From assembly GCF_000184745.1 (NCBI RefSeq), contig NC_014931.1, positions 4,650,001 through 4,714,000 of the forward strand: a stretch of DNA of 64,000 nt. Direction: 5' to 3'. Positions 50,479-59,586 of this stretch are shown piece after piece. Numbering within the stretch: position 1 is the first letter of the stretch; each line of letters opens with the position of its first letter. This DNA comes from Variovorax paradoxus EPS. Lineage in GTDB: Bacteria; Pseudomonadota; Gammaproteobacteria; Burkholderiales; Burkholderiaceae_C. The notes under the pieces are model-generated. The model did not search any database and was not told where the DNA came from. It saw nothing but the letters and a program-made list of their open reading frames with translations. A program made the translations under genes and the position numbers.

Positions 50479-50678
50479 GGCCGCGAGGGTGCCATGCGCT
50501 GCGTGACACGGTTGTGACCGTCCCCTCGTCGCAGGTAGACTGATTCGATGCCCCCCGAAGCTCTGCTCGCCCACTACGACAAGGCCGCGCCATGGCCCGC
50601 CGACCGCCCTGTCCGCGGCCCTGCCGAGTTCGAGGCCCTCTTCCACTCGCTGGCTATCACCCTGCACTGAACGGACCG

Positions 50679-51566
50679 ATGCGGCCCGACCTCGATTCCC
50701 TCGCGCTCTTTCTGAGCGCCCTCGAATCCGGCAGCCTCTCGAAAGCTGCCGAAGAGCATCACATGGTGCTGTCGGCCGCGAGCCGCCGCATCCGCATCCT
50801 CGAGACCGAGTTCGGCGTGCCGCTCTTCCAGCGCACCTCCAAGGGCGTGACGGTGACCGGTGCGGGCGAGTCGCTGGCCATCCATGCGCGGCTCATCCTG
50901 CGCGACGTCGATCGCATGCGCGCCGATCTTTCGGACTACGCACAGGGCGCGACCGGCCGCGTGCGGCTGCAGGCCAATGCATCGGCCATGGGCCAGTTCC
51001 TGCCCGACGACGTGGCGAGCTTTCGCCGCAGCTATCCCGAGATTCGCGTCGACGTGGAGGAGCACCGCAGCGTGTGGATCGTGCAGGCGATCCGCGACCG
51101 GCAGGCCGATGTCGGCGTGATCACCGGCGACACCGCGGACACGACGCTCAACTTCATTCCCTACCGCATGGACAGGCTGGTGGCCATCGTCCATCGCAAG
51201 CACCCGTACCGCAACCGCGAGGTGTCGTTCGCGGAACTGCTCGACTTCGATTTCGTCGGCCTGGAGAACGACTCGGCCATCGCCCGCACCATCGAGGATG
51301 CGGCGGTCGCCGCGCGCAAGGTGCTGCGCCTGCGCGTGAAGGTCAAGAGTTTCGAGGCGGTGTGCCGGATGATCGAAGCCGGCATGGGCGTGGGCATCCT
51401 GCCCGAGGGCGCGGCTGCCACGTATCGCAAGGAAATGGGCCTGCGCTTCTTGAATCTGTCCGACGCTTGGGCGTCGCGCCGCATGTACCTCTGCACACGG
51501 CAGGAGACGCTGACTTTCCCGCAGCGCCGGCTGGTCGATCACTTGCTCTCGCGCTACGTGCCGTAG
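50679..51566 (+). CDS. LysR-family transcriptional regulator
   Basis: A 295-residue LysR-type activator/repressor. The winged helix-turn-helix covers residues 1-62 (LALFLSALESGSLSKAAEEHH, then SAASRRIRILETEFGVPLFQR). A periplasmic-binding-protein-like effector domain follows (about 90-290; GRVRLQANASAM, GMGVGILPEGAA). The ATG at 50679 gives the standard N-terminus; the frame is open to 50592 but that part is not family-like. It ends 17 bases from the tail of the convergent catabolic operon, which it may control, although it is not next to that operon's promoter. Effector unknown. Confidence 0.92.
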   Translation: MRPDLDSLALFLSALESGSLSKAAEEHHMVLSAASRRIRILETEFGVPLFQRTSKGVTVTGAGESLAIHARLILRDVDRMRADLSDYAQGATGRVRLQANASAMGQFLPDDVASFRRSYPEIRVDVEEHRSVWIVQAIRDRQADVGVITGDTADTTLNFIPYRMDRLVAIVHRKHPYRNREVSFAELLDFDFVGLENDSAIARTIEDAAVAARKVLRLRVKVKSFEAVCRMIEAGMGVGILPEGAAATYRKEMGLRFLNLSDAWASRRMYLCTRQETLTFPQRRLVDHLLSRYVP

Positions 51567-51583
51567 CGCGAGGCGCGCTTTAC

Positions 51584-52483
51584 TTACTTCTTCAGCGCTT
51601 CCACCAGGTCGAGCACCATGCGGTCCGGACCGAAGGTGTCGATGCCGTGCGTCAACAGCTTCTCGACAGCCTCGGCGATGCCGTGGCTGGCCGACGACTG
51701 CTGCGCCATGTCGTTGTAGTAGCCCAAGTCCTTCTTGGCATTGGCCATCGAGAACTTCAGCGAATCGGTGCTGCCGGTCAGGAGCTTGGGCTTGACGCGT
51801 TCCAGCGCCACACCGTTGCCGCCGCCCTTGGCGAGCACATCGACGAATACATCGGGCGCCACGCCAGCGCGCTCTGCACAGGCGGCCGCTTCGCACAGCA
51901 GCGCGACGGTGCCGAGCGACACGAAGTTGTGCAGCAGCTTCATCGCATGGCCCGCGCCGATGCCGCCCACGTGCGTGATGTTCTCGGCAAAGCAGCGCAG
52001 GAGCGGCAGGCACGAGGCCAGCACTTCGGCATCGCCGCCCACCAGCAGGTTGAGCCGGCCTTCGGCGGCTTCCTTGGCGGTGCGCGTCATCGGCGCATCG
52101 AGGAACTTGCCGCCCTTGGCCTGCACGGCTTGCGCGACCTTGGTGGTGGAGTCGGGCACGGCGGTCGAGCAGTCGATCACCACGGTGCCGGGGCGGAGAC
52201 TTGCGAGCGCGCCCTTTTCACCCAACATCACCGCCTCGACTTGCGGCGTGCCGGTGACGCAGAGGATCAGCACGTCGACATCGGCAGCCAGTGCCATCAC
52301 GTCCGACACCGCCGTGGCGCCGGCCGCGAGCAGCGCGCCAACGGGCTGGTTGCCTGGGTGATCGAGGATGGTCAGCTTGTGGCCGTGCTTGACGATGTTC
52401 TGCGCGATGCCGCTGCCCATCAGGCCGACGCCGACCAGGCCGACGCGGCGGGGTTCTTGTGCTTCTTGTGCGTTCGTGTTCAT
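51584..52483 (-). CDS. NAD(P)-dependent oxidoreductase, 3-hydroxyisobutyrate dehydrogenase family
   Basis: A 299-residue beta-hydroxyacid dehydrogenase. The Rossmann motif GLVGVGLMGSGIAQN is at 15-29, the substrate-binding DAPMTRT at 129-135, and the catalytic lysine Lys182 sits in GAGHAMKLLHN. Members oxidise 3-hydroxyisobutyrate, tartronate semialdehyde, 6-phosphogluconate and related beta-hydroxy acids; the exact substrate here cannot be read from sequence. It is the last gene of the minus-strand operon, four bases after the aldehyde dehydrogenase stop, so a role in the same degradation route is likely. Confidence 0.92.
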   Translation of the reverse strand: MNTNAQEAQEPRRVGLVGVGLMGSGIAQNIVKHGHKLTILDHPGNQPVGALLAAGATAVSDVMALAADVDVLILCVTGTPQVEAVMLGEKGALASLRPGTVVIDCSTAVPDSTTKVAQAVQAKGGKFLDAPMTRTAKEAAEGRLNLLVGGDAEVLASCLPLLRCFAENITHVGGIGAGHAMKLLHNFVSLGTVALLCEAAACAERAGVAPDVFVDVLAKGGGNGVALERVKPKLLTGSTDSLKFSMANAKKDLGYYNDMAQQSSASHGIAEAVEKLLTHGIDTFGPDRMVLDLVEALKK

Positions 52484-52487
52484 GGGT

Positions 52488-53936
52488 TCACCCGTGTTTG
52501 ATGGCGATGGTCTTGAGGGTCGTGAAGCCTAGCAGGGCTTCGAAACCCTTCTCGCGTCCGAAGCCACTCGACTTGACGCCGCCGAACGGCAGCTCCACGC
52601 CGCCCGCCGCACCGTAGTTATTGATGAAGACCTGCCCGCAGTGCAGCTTGTTCGCTACGCGCAATTGCCGGCCACCGTCGCGCGTCCAGACGCCGGCCAC
52701 CAGGCCAAAGTCGGTGCCGTTGGCAAGGCGGATTGCCTCGGCCTCGTCGGCGAAGGGCATCACGGCCAGCACGGGGCCAAAGACTTCGCGCTGTGCGAGT
52801 TCGCTGTCCGCGGGCACGTCGCGGAACAGCACGGCCTCCTGGTAGAAGCCATTTGCTGATGCGCTCGGCGCCACCGTACCGCGCGCCGCTACCTTCACGC
52901 CGTTCGCCTCGGCGGTCGCGACCATGTCCCGCACCTGGCGGAACTGCTTTTCGTTGATGAGCGGGCCCATGTCCAGATCGTCGGCAGGCGGGCCCGAACG
53001 CACGGCCGAGAAGCGCTCGGCCAGCCGCTTCACGACTTCTTCGTACACCGATTGCTCGACCAGCACGCGGCTGCCTGCCGAGCAGGTCTGGCCGGCGTTC
53101 TGGATGATCGCGTTGAGCAGCACGGGCACGGCCGCATCGAGGTCGGCATCGGCGAAGACGAGCTGCGGCGACTTGCCGCCCAGCTCCAGGGTGACGGGGC
53201 AATGGCGCTCAGCCGCCGCGAGACCGACGCTGCGGCCCGTGACGGTCGAGCCGGTGAACGAGATGTGGTCGATGCCCGGATGCGCGCACAGCGCGGCGCC
53301 CGCCTCACTGCCATAGCCCGTCACCACATTGAGCGCGCCCGCGGGAAAGCCCACCTCGGTCGCGATTTCCGCGAGGCGCAGCAGCGAGAGGCTCGCGTCC
53401 TCCGCCGGCTTGACCACGCAGGCGTTGCCGGCTGCGAGCGATGCGCCCACGCTGCGGCCCGCGATCTGCATCGGGTAGTTCCAGGGAATGATGTGCCCGG
53501 TCACGCCGTGCGGCATGCGCACCGTCAGCACCGTGTAGCCGCGCTCGTAAGGCAGCGTGTCGCCGTGCAGCTTGTCGCAGGCGCCGGCGTAGTACTCGAA
53601 GTAGCGCGCGAGCGCGGTGGCGTCGTTGCGCGCCACGCGCAGCGCCTTGCCGGTGTCGCGCGCTTCGAGCTGCGCGAGCTCCTCGTGGTGCTGCATCACC
53701 GCGGCGCCCAGCTTCGCGAGCAGGCGGCCGCGTTCCAGCGCGGTCATCGCGCCCCAGGGGCCGTCGAAGTTCTCGCCCATGGCCTTGCGTGCGGCGCGGA
53801 CCGCGGCGTCGACGTCGGCTGCGTTGCCGCGTGCGATCTCGCCGAAGCGCTGGCCGTCGCTCGGGTCGATCACCGCGATGGTTTCGGTGCCGAGCGACGC
53901 CACGCGGCCGCCGTCGATGTAATGGGTTGCTGTCAT
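52488..53936 (-). CDS. NAD(P)-dependent aldehyde dehydrogenase
   Basis: A 482-residue aldehyde dehydrogenase superfamily enzyme. Conserved features: PWNYP at 151-155, GSTVTGR near 229-235, the general base Glu251 in LELGGKSPQ, and the nucleophile Cys285 in NAGQTCSAGSR, with EVFGPVL later. It resembles betaine/gamma-aminobutyraldehyde-type members. It would oxidise an aldehyde from the imported compound to the acid. It lies 25 bases after the amidase gene and 4 before the hydroxyacid dehydrogenase. Confidence 0.94.
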   Translation of the reverse strand: MTATHYIDGGRVASLGTETIAVIDPSDGQRFGEIARGNAADVDAAVRAARKAMGENFDGPWGAMTALERGRLLAKLGAAVMQHHEELAQLEARDTGKALRVARNDATALARYFEYYAGACDKLHGDTLPYERGYTVLTVRMPHGVTGHIIPWNYPMQIAGRSVGASLAAGNACVVKPAEDASLSLLRLAEIATEVGFPAGALNVVTGYGSEAGAALCAHPGIDHISFTGSTVTGRSVGLAAAERHCPVTLELGGKSPQLVFADADLDAAVPVLLNAIIQNAGQTCSAGSRVLVEQSVYEEVVKRLAERFSAVRSGPPADDLDMGPLINEKQFRQVRDMVATAEANGVKVAARGTVAPSASANGFYQEAVLFRDVPADSELAQREVFGPVLAVMPFADEAEAIRLANGTDFGLVAGVWTRDGGRQLRVANKLHCGQVFINNYGAAGGVELPFGGVKSSGFGREKGFEALLGFTTLKTIAIKHG

Positions 53937-53961
53937 TTCTTGTCTCCTCTTGGCAGGCGAA

Positions 53962-55362
53962 TCACTGAAGTTCGGGCCAGGGCTTCTGCGCGTCGCGGAT
54001 CAGCTCGAAGGCGCGGCTGAACTGCAGCACGCCCAGGTCGTCGAAGCGGCGGCCCGCCACCTGCAGCCCGATGGGCAGCCCCGCATCCGAATAGCCGCAG
54101 TTGACCGACGACGCCGGCTGCTCCGACATGTTGTAGGGCACGGTGAAGCCGATGTGCTCCAGCGAGCGCAACGGATCGTTCGTCGGCGAGGCGTGCTCCG
54201 CGGGCGCGGGCATGTTGGGCGACACCGGCGAGATCACGAAGTCGAAGCCCACGGTCGCCGCGATGGTGGCCGCGCGCGTGGCGACGAACTGGCTGTACGC
54301 GTCGAAGATGTGCGCGCCTGAAAAGCCGGCCGCGCTCTCGGCCCAGGCGTCGATGTAGGGCAGCATCTTCGCGCGGCGCTCGGGCGCCATGGCGCGCAGG
54401 TCGCCCAGCGAGCGCATGCGCCAGAAGTGGTCCATGCCCTGCAGCATCTTCGGCGTCATGAAGGGCTTCATTTCCTCGACGTGGGCGCCGGCCGCCTCGA
54501 TCTTTTTCGCGGCAGCGAGCACCGCATCGCGAATCTGCGGATCGAGCGGCAGGCCGCAGCCGGCGTCCATCAGGAGGCCCACGCGCTTGCCCGCGAGGAA
54601 GGAAGCCTCGACATCGAAGGCCAGCCAGTCGATCGTGGGCGGCGGCAGCTCGGAGTAGTCGCGGCTGTCGGGCTGGGCGACGGACTGCATCATCAGCGCC
54701 GCGTCTTCCACCGTGCGCGTCATCGGCCCGGCGCAGCGGCCCATGTAGGGCGTGCTCAGCGGAATGCGACCGAAGCTGGGCTTGAGCGTGAAGATGCCGC
54801 ACCAGCTCGCGGGCAGGCGCAGCGACCCGCCGATGTCGGTGCCCGCGTGCAGCGGACCGTAGCCCGCGGCAGCGGCCGCACCTGCCCCCGCACTGGAGCC
54901 GCCCGGCGTGCGCGACAGGTCCCACGGGTTGCGCGAGAGTTCATGAAAGGTCGAGAGGCCGGACGACAGCATGCCGACGTCGGGCATCGTCGTCTTGGCG
55001 ACGAGCACCGTGCCGTCTTCCTTCAGGCGCGCGGCCGGCGGCGAATCCTCCGGCATCGGCACGAGGTCGTAGGCGGCGGTACCCAGTGGCATCGGATCGC
55101 CGGCGGTCGCAAGGTTGTCCTTGATGGTCACGGGCACGCCGTCGAGCGCGCCGCGCGGCGTGCCGGCCAGCCAACGCGCTTCGGAAGCTCGCGCCTGTTC
55201 GAGCGCGAACTCTGGGCGGAAGAGCCAGGTCGCGTGCAGCTTCGGCTCAAGCGCCGCAATGCGCTCGTTGACCGCGCGCACGACCTCGACCGGCGAGAGT
55301 TCCTTGCTGCGATAGGCCGTGCCGAGCTCGGCCGCGCTCAGGGCATACAGAGGTTTCGTCAT
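53962..55362 (-). CDS. Amidase (amidase-signature family)
   Basis: A 466-residue amidase-signature hydrolase with the Ser-cis-Ser-Lys triad: Lys81 in VTIKDN, Ser156/157 in TPGGSSAGAG and Ser180 in GTDIGGSLRLPA. No signal peptide, so it acts in the cytoplasm, splitting an amide to acid plus ammonia or amine. It starts 4 bases after the binding-protein gene of the peptide ABC importer. The pairing suggests that the importer's ligand is an amide or small peptide-like compound that this enzyme opens. Exact substrate unknown; it lacks evident GatA context (no gatB or gatC). Confidence 0.93.
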   Translation of the reverse strand: MTKPLYALSAAELGTAYRSKELSPVEVVRAVNERIAALEPKLHATWLFRPEFALEQARASEARWLAGTPRGALDGVPVTIKDNLATAGDPMPLGTAAYDLVPMPEDSPPAARLKEDGTVLVAKTTMPDVGMLSSGLSTFHELSRNPWDLSRTPGGSSAGAGAAAAAGYGPLHAGTDIGGSLRLPASWCGIFTLKPSFGRIPLSTPYMGRCAGPMTRTVEDAALMMQSVAQPDSRDYSELPPPTIDWLAFDVEASFLAGKRVGLLMDAGCGLPLDPQIRDAVLAAAKKIEAAGAHVEEMKPFMTPKMLQGMDHFWRMRSLGDLRAMAPERRAKMLPYIDAWAESAAGFSGAHIFDAYSQFVATRAATIAATVGFDFVISPVSPNMPAPAEHASPTNDPLRSLEHIGFTVPYNMSEQPASSVNCGYSDAGLPIGLQVAGRRFDDLGVLQFSRAFELIRDAQKPWPELQ

Positions 55363-55366
55363 GGCA

Positions 55367-56860
55367 TCAGCTCCAGGAAATCGCGGCCAAGTCGTTCACC
55401 ACGATCGGCATGCTCGCCCACAGGCCCTTGACCTCCTTGCGCGCGATGGTGGGAAACACCGCCTGGTAGAGAAAGCCGTTGACCGCGTCGGTCGCAAGTT
55501 GCCGCTGCGCGTCGGCCAGCAGGTCGGCGCGGCGCTTCTTGTTCTCCTCGTTCTGGATCGCGACGAATGTGTCGCGGAACTTCTTCGAGTCGTAGCCCCA
55601 GTAATAGTCGGGCTCGGTGTACTTCACCAGGTCGAAGGGTTCGACGTGCGCAACCATCGTCAAGTCGAAGTCGTGCGCGCCGCCGAAGGTGCCGCTCAGC
55701 CACTGCGCCCACTCGACGTTCTGGATCTTCACGTGGATGCCGATCTGCGCCAGTTGCGCCGCGATCATCTCGCCGCCCTGCCGTGCGTACGAAGGCGGCG
55801 GCAGCGTCAGGCGCAACTCGAGCGGCGTCTTCACGCCGGCTTCGGCCAGCAGGCGCTTGGCCTTCTCGATGTCGTAGGGGTTCATCGCAGTCGTGTCGAT
55901 GAAGCCCGGCGCGCCCATCGCGTAATGGCTGCCGATGGGCTTGCCGAAGCCGTCGGCCGCGCCCTGGATGATGGTGTTGCGGTCCAGCGCCGCCAGGATC
56001 GCGCGGCGCACGCGCACGTCGTCCAGCGGCTTCTTGCGGTTGTTGATGGTCAGGATCACCTTGCCGCGCGTGCCGACCTCCAGCACCTGGAAGCGCGGGT
56101 TGCCCTTGAACTGCGCCACCGAGCGGGTGCCCGCGCGCGGGAAGATGTCGATGTCGTTGGCCATCAGTGCCGCGGTCTGCGCGGCCGTGTCGGACATGAA
56201 GCGGAAGACGAACTTCTCGACCTTCGCAAGGCCCGGGTCGCGGTACGTCGGCGACTTCGCCAGGGTGCACGAGGCGCCGCGCTGCCACGCGGCGAGCTTG
56301 TAGGGGCCGGTGCCGACGGGCGCGGTCGCATTCGTCTCGGCGCTCTTGGGCTCGACGATGCAGGCCGTGGACTGGCCCAGCATGAACGGGAGGTCGGGGT
56401 TCGACAGCGTGCTGTTCACGCCCACCGTGTACTCGTCGAGCACCACGGTGCCGATCTCGCTGAAGAAGCGCTTGTCCTTGTTCGTGCTCTTGGCGCCGCC
56501 TGCGCGGTCGAACGAGAACTTGACGGTGGCGGCGTTGAAGGGTTGCCCGTTCTCGAAGCGCACGCCCTTTCGCAGCTTGAAGACGAAGGTCTTCATGTCG
56601 GGCGACGACGACCAGCTCTCGGCCAGCATCGGCGTGACCGAGCCATCGGCGTTGACCTTGGTGAGCGTCTCGAAGATGTTGTATTGCGTGATCTCGGCGA
56701 TGGCCGACGCGGCACCGGCGGTCGGGTCCAGGCCCGGCGGTTCCAGCGGCATGCCGATGTTCAACGTGTTCTTGCCCGTCTGCGCCTGTGCCAGCGGGAG
56801 AAAGGCGCCCGGGATTGCCGCGGCCATGGCGGTGCCCATCAGGGTGCGTCGCTTCAACAT
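55367..56860 (-). CDS. Peptide/opine-type ABC transporter substrate-binding protein
   Basis: A 497-residue periplasmic binding protein of the DppA/OppA family (SBP family 5). A signal peptide (MLKRRTLMGTAMAAAIPGAF, likely cleaved after AQA near 26) precedes the family pattern PPGLDPTAG, LAESWSSSPDMKTFVFKLRKGVRFENGQPF and GTGPYKL. It delivers its ligand to the DppB/DppC-like permeases encoded upstream in the same operon. It is separated from the ATPase gene by 39 bases and from the amidase by 4. Confidence 0.94.
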   Translation of the reverse strand: MLKRRTLMGTAMAAAIPGAFLPLAQAQTGKNTLNIGMPLEPPGLDPTAGAASAIAEITQYNIFETLTKVNADGSVTPMLAESWSSSPDMKTFVFKLRKGVRFENGQPFNAATVKFSFDRAGGAKSTNKDKRFFSEIGTVVLDEYTVGVNSTLSNPDLPFMLGQSTACIVEPKSAETNATAPVGTGPYKLAAWQRGASCTLAKSPTYRDPGLAKVEKFVFRFMSDTAAQTAALMANDIDIFPRAGTRSVAQFKGNPRFQVLEVGTRGKVILTINNRKKPLDDVRVRRAILAALDRNTIIQGAADGFGKPIGSHYAMGAPGFIDTTAMNPYDIEKAKRLLAEAGVKTPLELRLTLPPPSYARQGGEMIAAQLAQIGIHVKIQNVEWAQWLSGTFGGAHDFDLTMVAHVEPFDLVKYTEPDYYWGYDSKKFRDTFVAIQNEENKKRRADLLADAQRQLATDAVNGFLYQAVFPTIARKEVKGLWASMPIVVNDLAAISWS

Positions 56861-56899
56861 TCGATATCTCTCCAGAAGTAAGGGGATGACCCGAGCGGC

Positions 56900-57712
56900 T
56901 CAGGCCGCGGGCGTCTGCAAGACGGCGGACAGCAGCGTCCGCGTGTAGGGGTGCTGCGCGTGGCGGAACAGGTGGCCGGGCGCGCCCTGCTCCACGATCT
57001 GCCCCTTGAAGACGACGGCGACGTCATCGCACAGGTGGTTGACCACCGCGAGGTCGTGGCTGATCAGGAGGTAGCTGATGCCGAACTGCTGCTGCAGGTC
57101 CTGCATGAGGTTGAGCACCTGGGCCTGCACTGACACGTCGAGCGCGCTGACGGGTTCGTCGGCGACGATGAGCTTGGGGCGCGTGATCAAGGCGCGAGCG
57201 ATCGCAATGCGTTGTCTTTGTCCGCCCGAGAACTCGTGCGGGTACTTGTCCATGTCGGTGGTGCGCAGGCCGACGGCAGCGAGCGATTCAGCCGCACGTT
57301 CGCGTTGTTCCTTGCGGGAAACCTCTGCCAGTGCTTCAAGCGGTTCGGCGACGATGCGCGCGACGGTCTGGCGCGGGTCGAGCGAGCCATATGGGTCTTG
57401 AAAGACCATCTGGAAATCGCGTCGCGCATTGCGCAGTTCGCTCTTCGGCAGCGTGTGCAGATCGCGCCCAAGCAGCTTCACGCTGCCCGAGGTCGGCGTG
57501 TCGAGCGCCATCACCAAGCGCGCGATGGTCGACTTGCCCGAACCCGATTCGCCGACGATGCCAAGGCTGCGACCGGCTTCGACCTTGAAGCTCACGCCGT
57601 TGAGCGCCTTGACTGTCGGCGGCGGTGCGAAGAGTTTTTCGCGCGGCAGGTCGTAGTGGCGCACGAGGTCGGTCACCTGCAGCAGCGGTTGGGTTGTGGC
57701 GGATCTGCTCAT
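56900..57712 (-). CDS. Peptide-type ABC importer ATPase (DppF/OppF-like)
   Basis: A 270-residue ATP-binding subunit with Walker A GESGSGKST, Q-loop FQDPYGSLDPRQTV, signature FSGGQRQR, Walker B LIVADEPVSALDVS and the switch histidine in LLISHDL. The ATG at 57712 overlaps the preceding ATPase stop (ATGA), which decides the start. It is shorter than typical DppF (about 330) because the C-terminal oligopeptide/dipeptide extension is cut to a few residues after HPYTRTLLSAV. Confidence 0.94.
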   Translation of the reverse strand: MSRSATTQPLLQVTDLVRHYDLPREKLFAPPPTVKALNGVSFKVEAGRSLGIVGESGSGKSTIARLVMALDTPTSGSVKLLGRDLHTLPKSELRNARRDFQMVFQDPYGSLDPRQTVARIVAEPLEALAEVSRKEQRERAAESLAAVGLRTTDMDKYPHEFSGGQRQRIAIARALITRPKLIVADEPVSALDVSVQAQVLNLMQDLQQQFGISYLLISHDLAVVNHLCDDVAVVFKGQIVEQGAPGHLFRHAQHPYTRTLLSAVLQTPAA

Positions 57713-58698
57713 GCGGGAACAGCGCTTTGCGCCGCGATTTCTTCGAGACGGAGGCAGCGCACCGCATGGCCGCTCGGCTTCATGGCCAGCGGCGGCTTCG
57801 TCGTGTAGCACATGTCGGCCGTGAAGCTGCAACGCCCTGCGAACGCGCAGCCGCGCGGCAGGTCCACCAACTCAGGCACGCTGCCGCGGATGGTGGCCAG
57901 CCGGCCGGTTCGCGGCGCGCCGAGCACCGGCCGCGCCGCGAACAGGCCGCGCGTGTAGGGATGTGCGCGCTCGGCGAACACGGCCTGGGTCGGACCGCTC
58001 TCGACCATGCTGCCGCCATACATCACGAGCATGCGCTGCACGCTGTTGGCGATCACGCCGAGGTCGTGCGAAATCAGGATGAGCGCCATGCCCATCTCGG
58101 CGACCAGGCTCTGGATCAGGTCCAGTACCTGCTTCTGGATGGTCACGTCGAGCGCGGTAGTGGGCTCGTCGGCGATCAGCAAATCGGGACCGCAGGCGAG
58201 CGCCATCGCAATGCCGATGCGCTGGCGTTGCCCGCCCGAGAACTGGTGCGGATACGCATCGAGCCGCGAGGCCGCATCGGGAATTCCCACGCGCTCCAGC
58301 AGGCCCAGCGCTTCTTTGCGCGCCTCGGTCTTCGAAAGCCCGCGATGCAGCCGCAACGGCTCACCGACCTGGCGCGCGATGGTGTGCACCGGGTTCAGCG
58401 CCGTCATCGGCTCCTGGAAGATCATGCCGATGCGGTTGCCGCGAATCTGGCACATCGCCTTCTCTGGCAGCCCGACGAGCTCTTGCCCGTCGAGGCGAAT
58501 GCTGCCGCCGACCTTCGCGGTCGAAGGCAGAAGGCCCATGAGCGACATCACGGTAATGGACTTGCCACAGCCCGATTCGCCCACGATGCCCAGCGTTTCG
58601 CCGCGCTCCAGGGAAAAGGAAATGCCGCGCACCGCTTCGGCGGGGCCGCGCTGCGTTTGCAGGCCGATGCGCAGGTCGTTGACTTCGAGAAGAGGCAT
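57709..58698 (-). CDS. Peptide-type ABC importer ATPase (DppD/OppD-like)
   Basis: A 329-residue ATP-binding subunit: Walker A GESGCGKS, FQEPMTALNPVHT, signature FSGGQRQR, LLIADEPTTALDVT and ILISHDLGV. It also has the C-terminal oligopeptide-binding extension with a four-cysteine-like GCAFAGRCSFTADMC segment, which in this family can hold an iron-sulfur cluster. It pairs with the DppF-like subunit. It lies three bases after the DppC-like permease stop. Confidence 0.94.
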   Translation of the reverse strand: MPLLEVNDLRIGLQTQRGPAEAVRGISFSLERGETLGIVGESGCGKSITVMSLMGLLPSTAKVGGSIRLDGQELVGLPEKAMCQIRGNRIGMIFQEPMTALNPVHTIARQVGEPLRLHRGLSKTEARKEALGLLERVGIPDAASRLDAYPHQFSGGQRQRIGIAMALACGPDLLIADEPTTALDVTIQKQVLDLIQSLVAEMGMALILISHDLGVIANSVQRMLVMYGGSMVESGPTQAVFAERAHPYTRGLFAARPVLGAPRTGRLATIRGSVPELVDLPRGCAFAGRCSFTADMCYTTKPPLAMKPSGHAVRCLRLEEIAAQSAVPA

Positions 58699-58701
58699 GG
58701 T

Positions 58702-59586
58702 TCAGCGGGCCCGTGCAAGGCGCGGGTCGAGCAGGTCGCGCAGACCGTCGCCGAGCAGGTTGAGGCCCAGCACCGCCAGCGCGATCGCCATGCCAGGAAA
58801 CACCGCCAGCAGCGGCTGTTGGAACATGAGCGTCTGCGCTTCGCTGAGCATGCGGCCCCACGACGGCTGCGGCGGTTGGGTGCCGAGGCCGAGGTACGAG
58901 AGCGCCGCCTCCGCGAGGATCGCGATGGCGAAGCGGATCGTGATCTGCACGATCAGCACAGCCGAGATGTTCGGCAGCACATGCTGCATCGTGATCGAGA
59001 ACGAACCCTTGCCGCAGGCGCGTGCCGCAGCGATGTATTCGCGCGACCAGATAGCGTTCGCCGAGGCGCGTGTGATGCGCGCGAACGTCGGGATGTTGTA
59101 GATACCGATCGCGACGATGGCGTTGACGATGCCCGCGCCGAACACCGCCGTCATCATGATGGCCGAGAGGATCGCGGGGAACGCCAGCGAGAAATCGGCG
59201 AAACGCATGATCGCCTCCTCGACCCAGCCGCGCCGTGCGGCCGCCAGCAAACCGAGCGCGGTGCCGACCACGAGGCCGATGCCGACCGCGATCACGCCCA
59301 CGAGGATCGACGCCCGCGCACCCACCAGCAGCAGTGAAGCCACGTCGCGCCCGAAGGCATCTGTGCCGAGCCAGTGCGCGGCCGAGGGCGCCTGCATCTT
59401 GTTGGCCATGTCCATCTCGTAGGGCGACCACGGCGTCCACACGAACGACACGAGCGCGGCCAGGAGCAGCAGCAGCGCGAGGACGGCACCGATGACGAAG
59501 CTGCGGTGGTGTCGCGCACGGCGCCAGAAGCCCGGCACGGTGAGCGCGGCTGCGCTGGGAACTGCAGGAGCGGCGATGGTGTTCAT
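58702..59586 (-). CDS. Peptide-type ABC importer permease (DppC-like)
   Basis: A 294-residue inner-membrane permease. The cytoplasmic N-terminus is followed by a first helix (SFVIGAVLALLLLLAALVSFVW), the LGTDAFGRDVASLLLVGAR segment typical of DppC/OppC, then the core helices with an EAA-like loop (EYIAAARACGKG). The ATG at 59586 overlaps the DppB-like stop; the longer open frame upstream is a shadow of that gene. Confidence 0.94.
   Translation of the reverse strand: MNTIAAPAVPSAAALTVPGFWRRARHHRSFVIGAVLALLLLLAALVSFVWTPWSPYEMDMANKMQAPSAAHWLGTDAFGRDVASLLLVGARASILVGVIAVGIGLVVGTALGLLAAARRGWVEEAIMRFADFSLAFPAILSAIMMTAVFGAGIVNAIVAIGIYNIPTFARITRASANAIWSREYIAAARACGKGSFSITMQHVLPNISAVLIVQITIRFAIAILAEAALSYLGLGTQPPQPSWGRMLSEAQTLMFQQPLLAVFPGMAIALAVLGLNLLGDGLRDLLDPRLARAR

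Noticed and set aside
50574..50678. Extension of the LysR protein to a start at 50592
   Set aside because: The additional 29 residues are Pro/Arg-rich, and the standard LysR N-terminus begins at the ATG at 50679.
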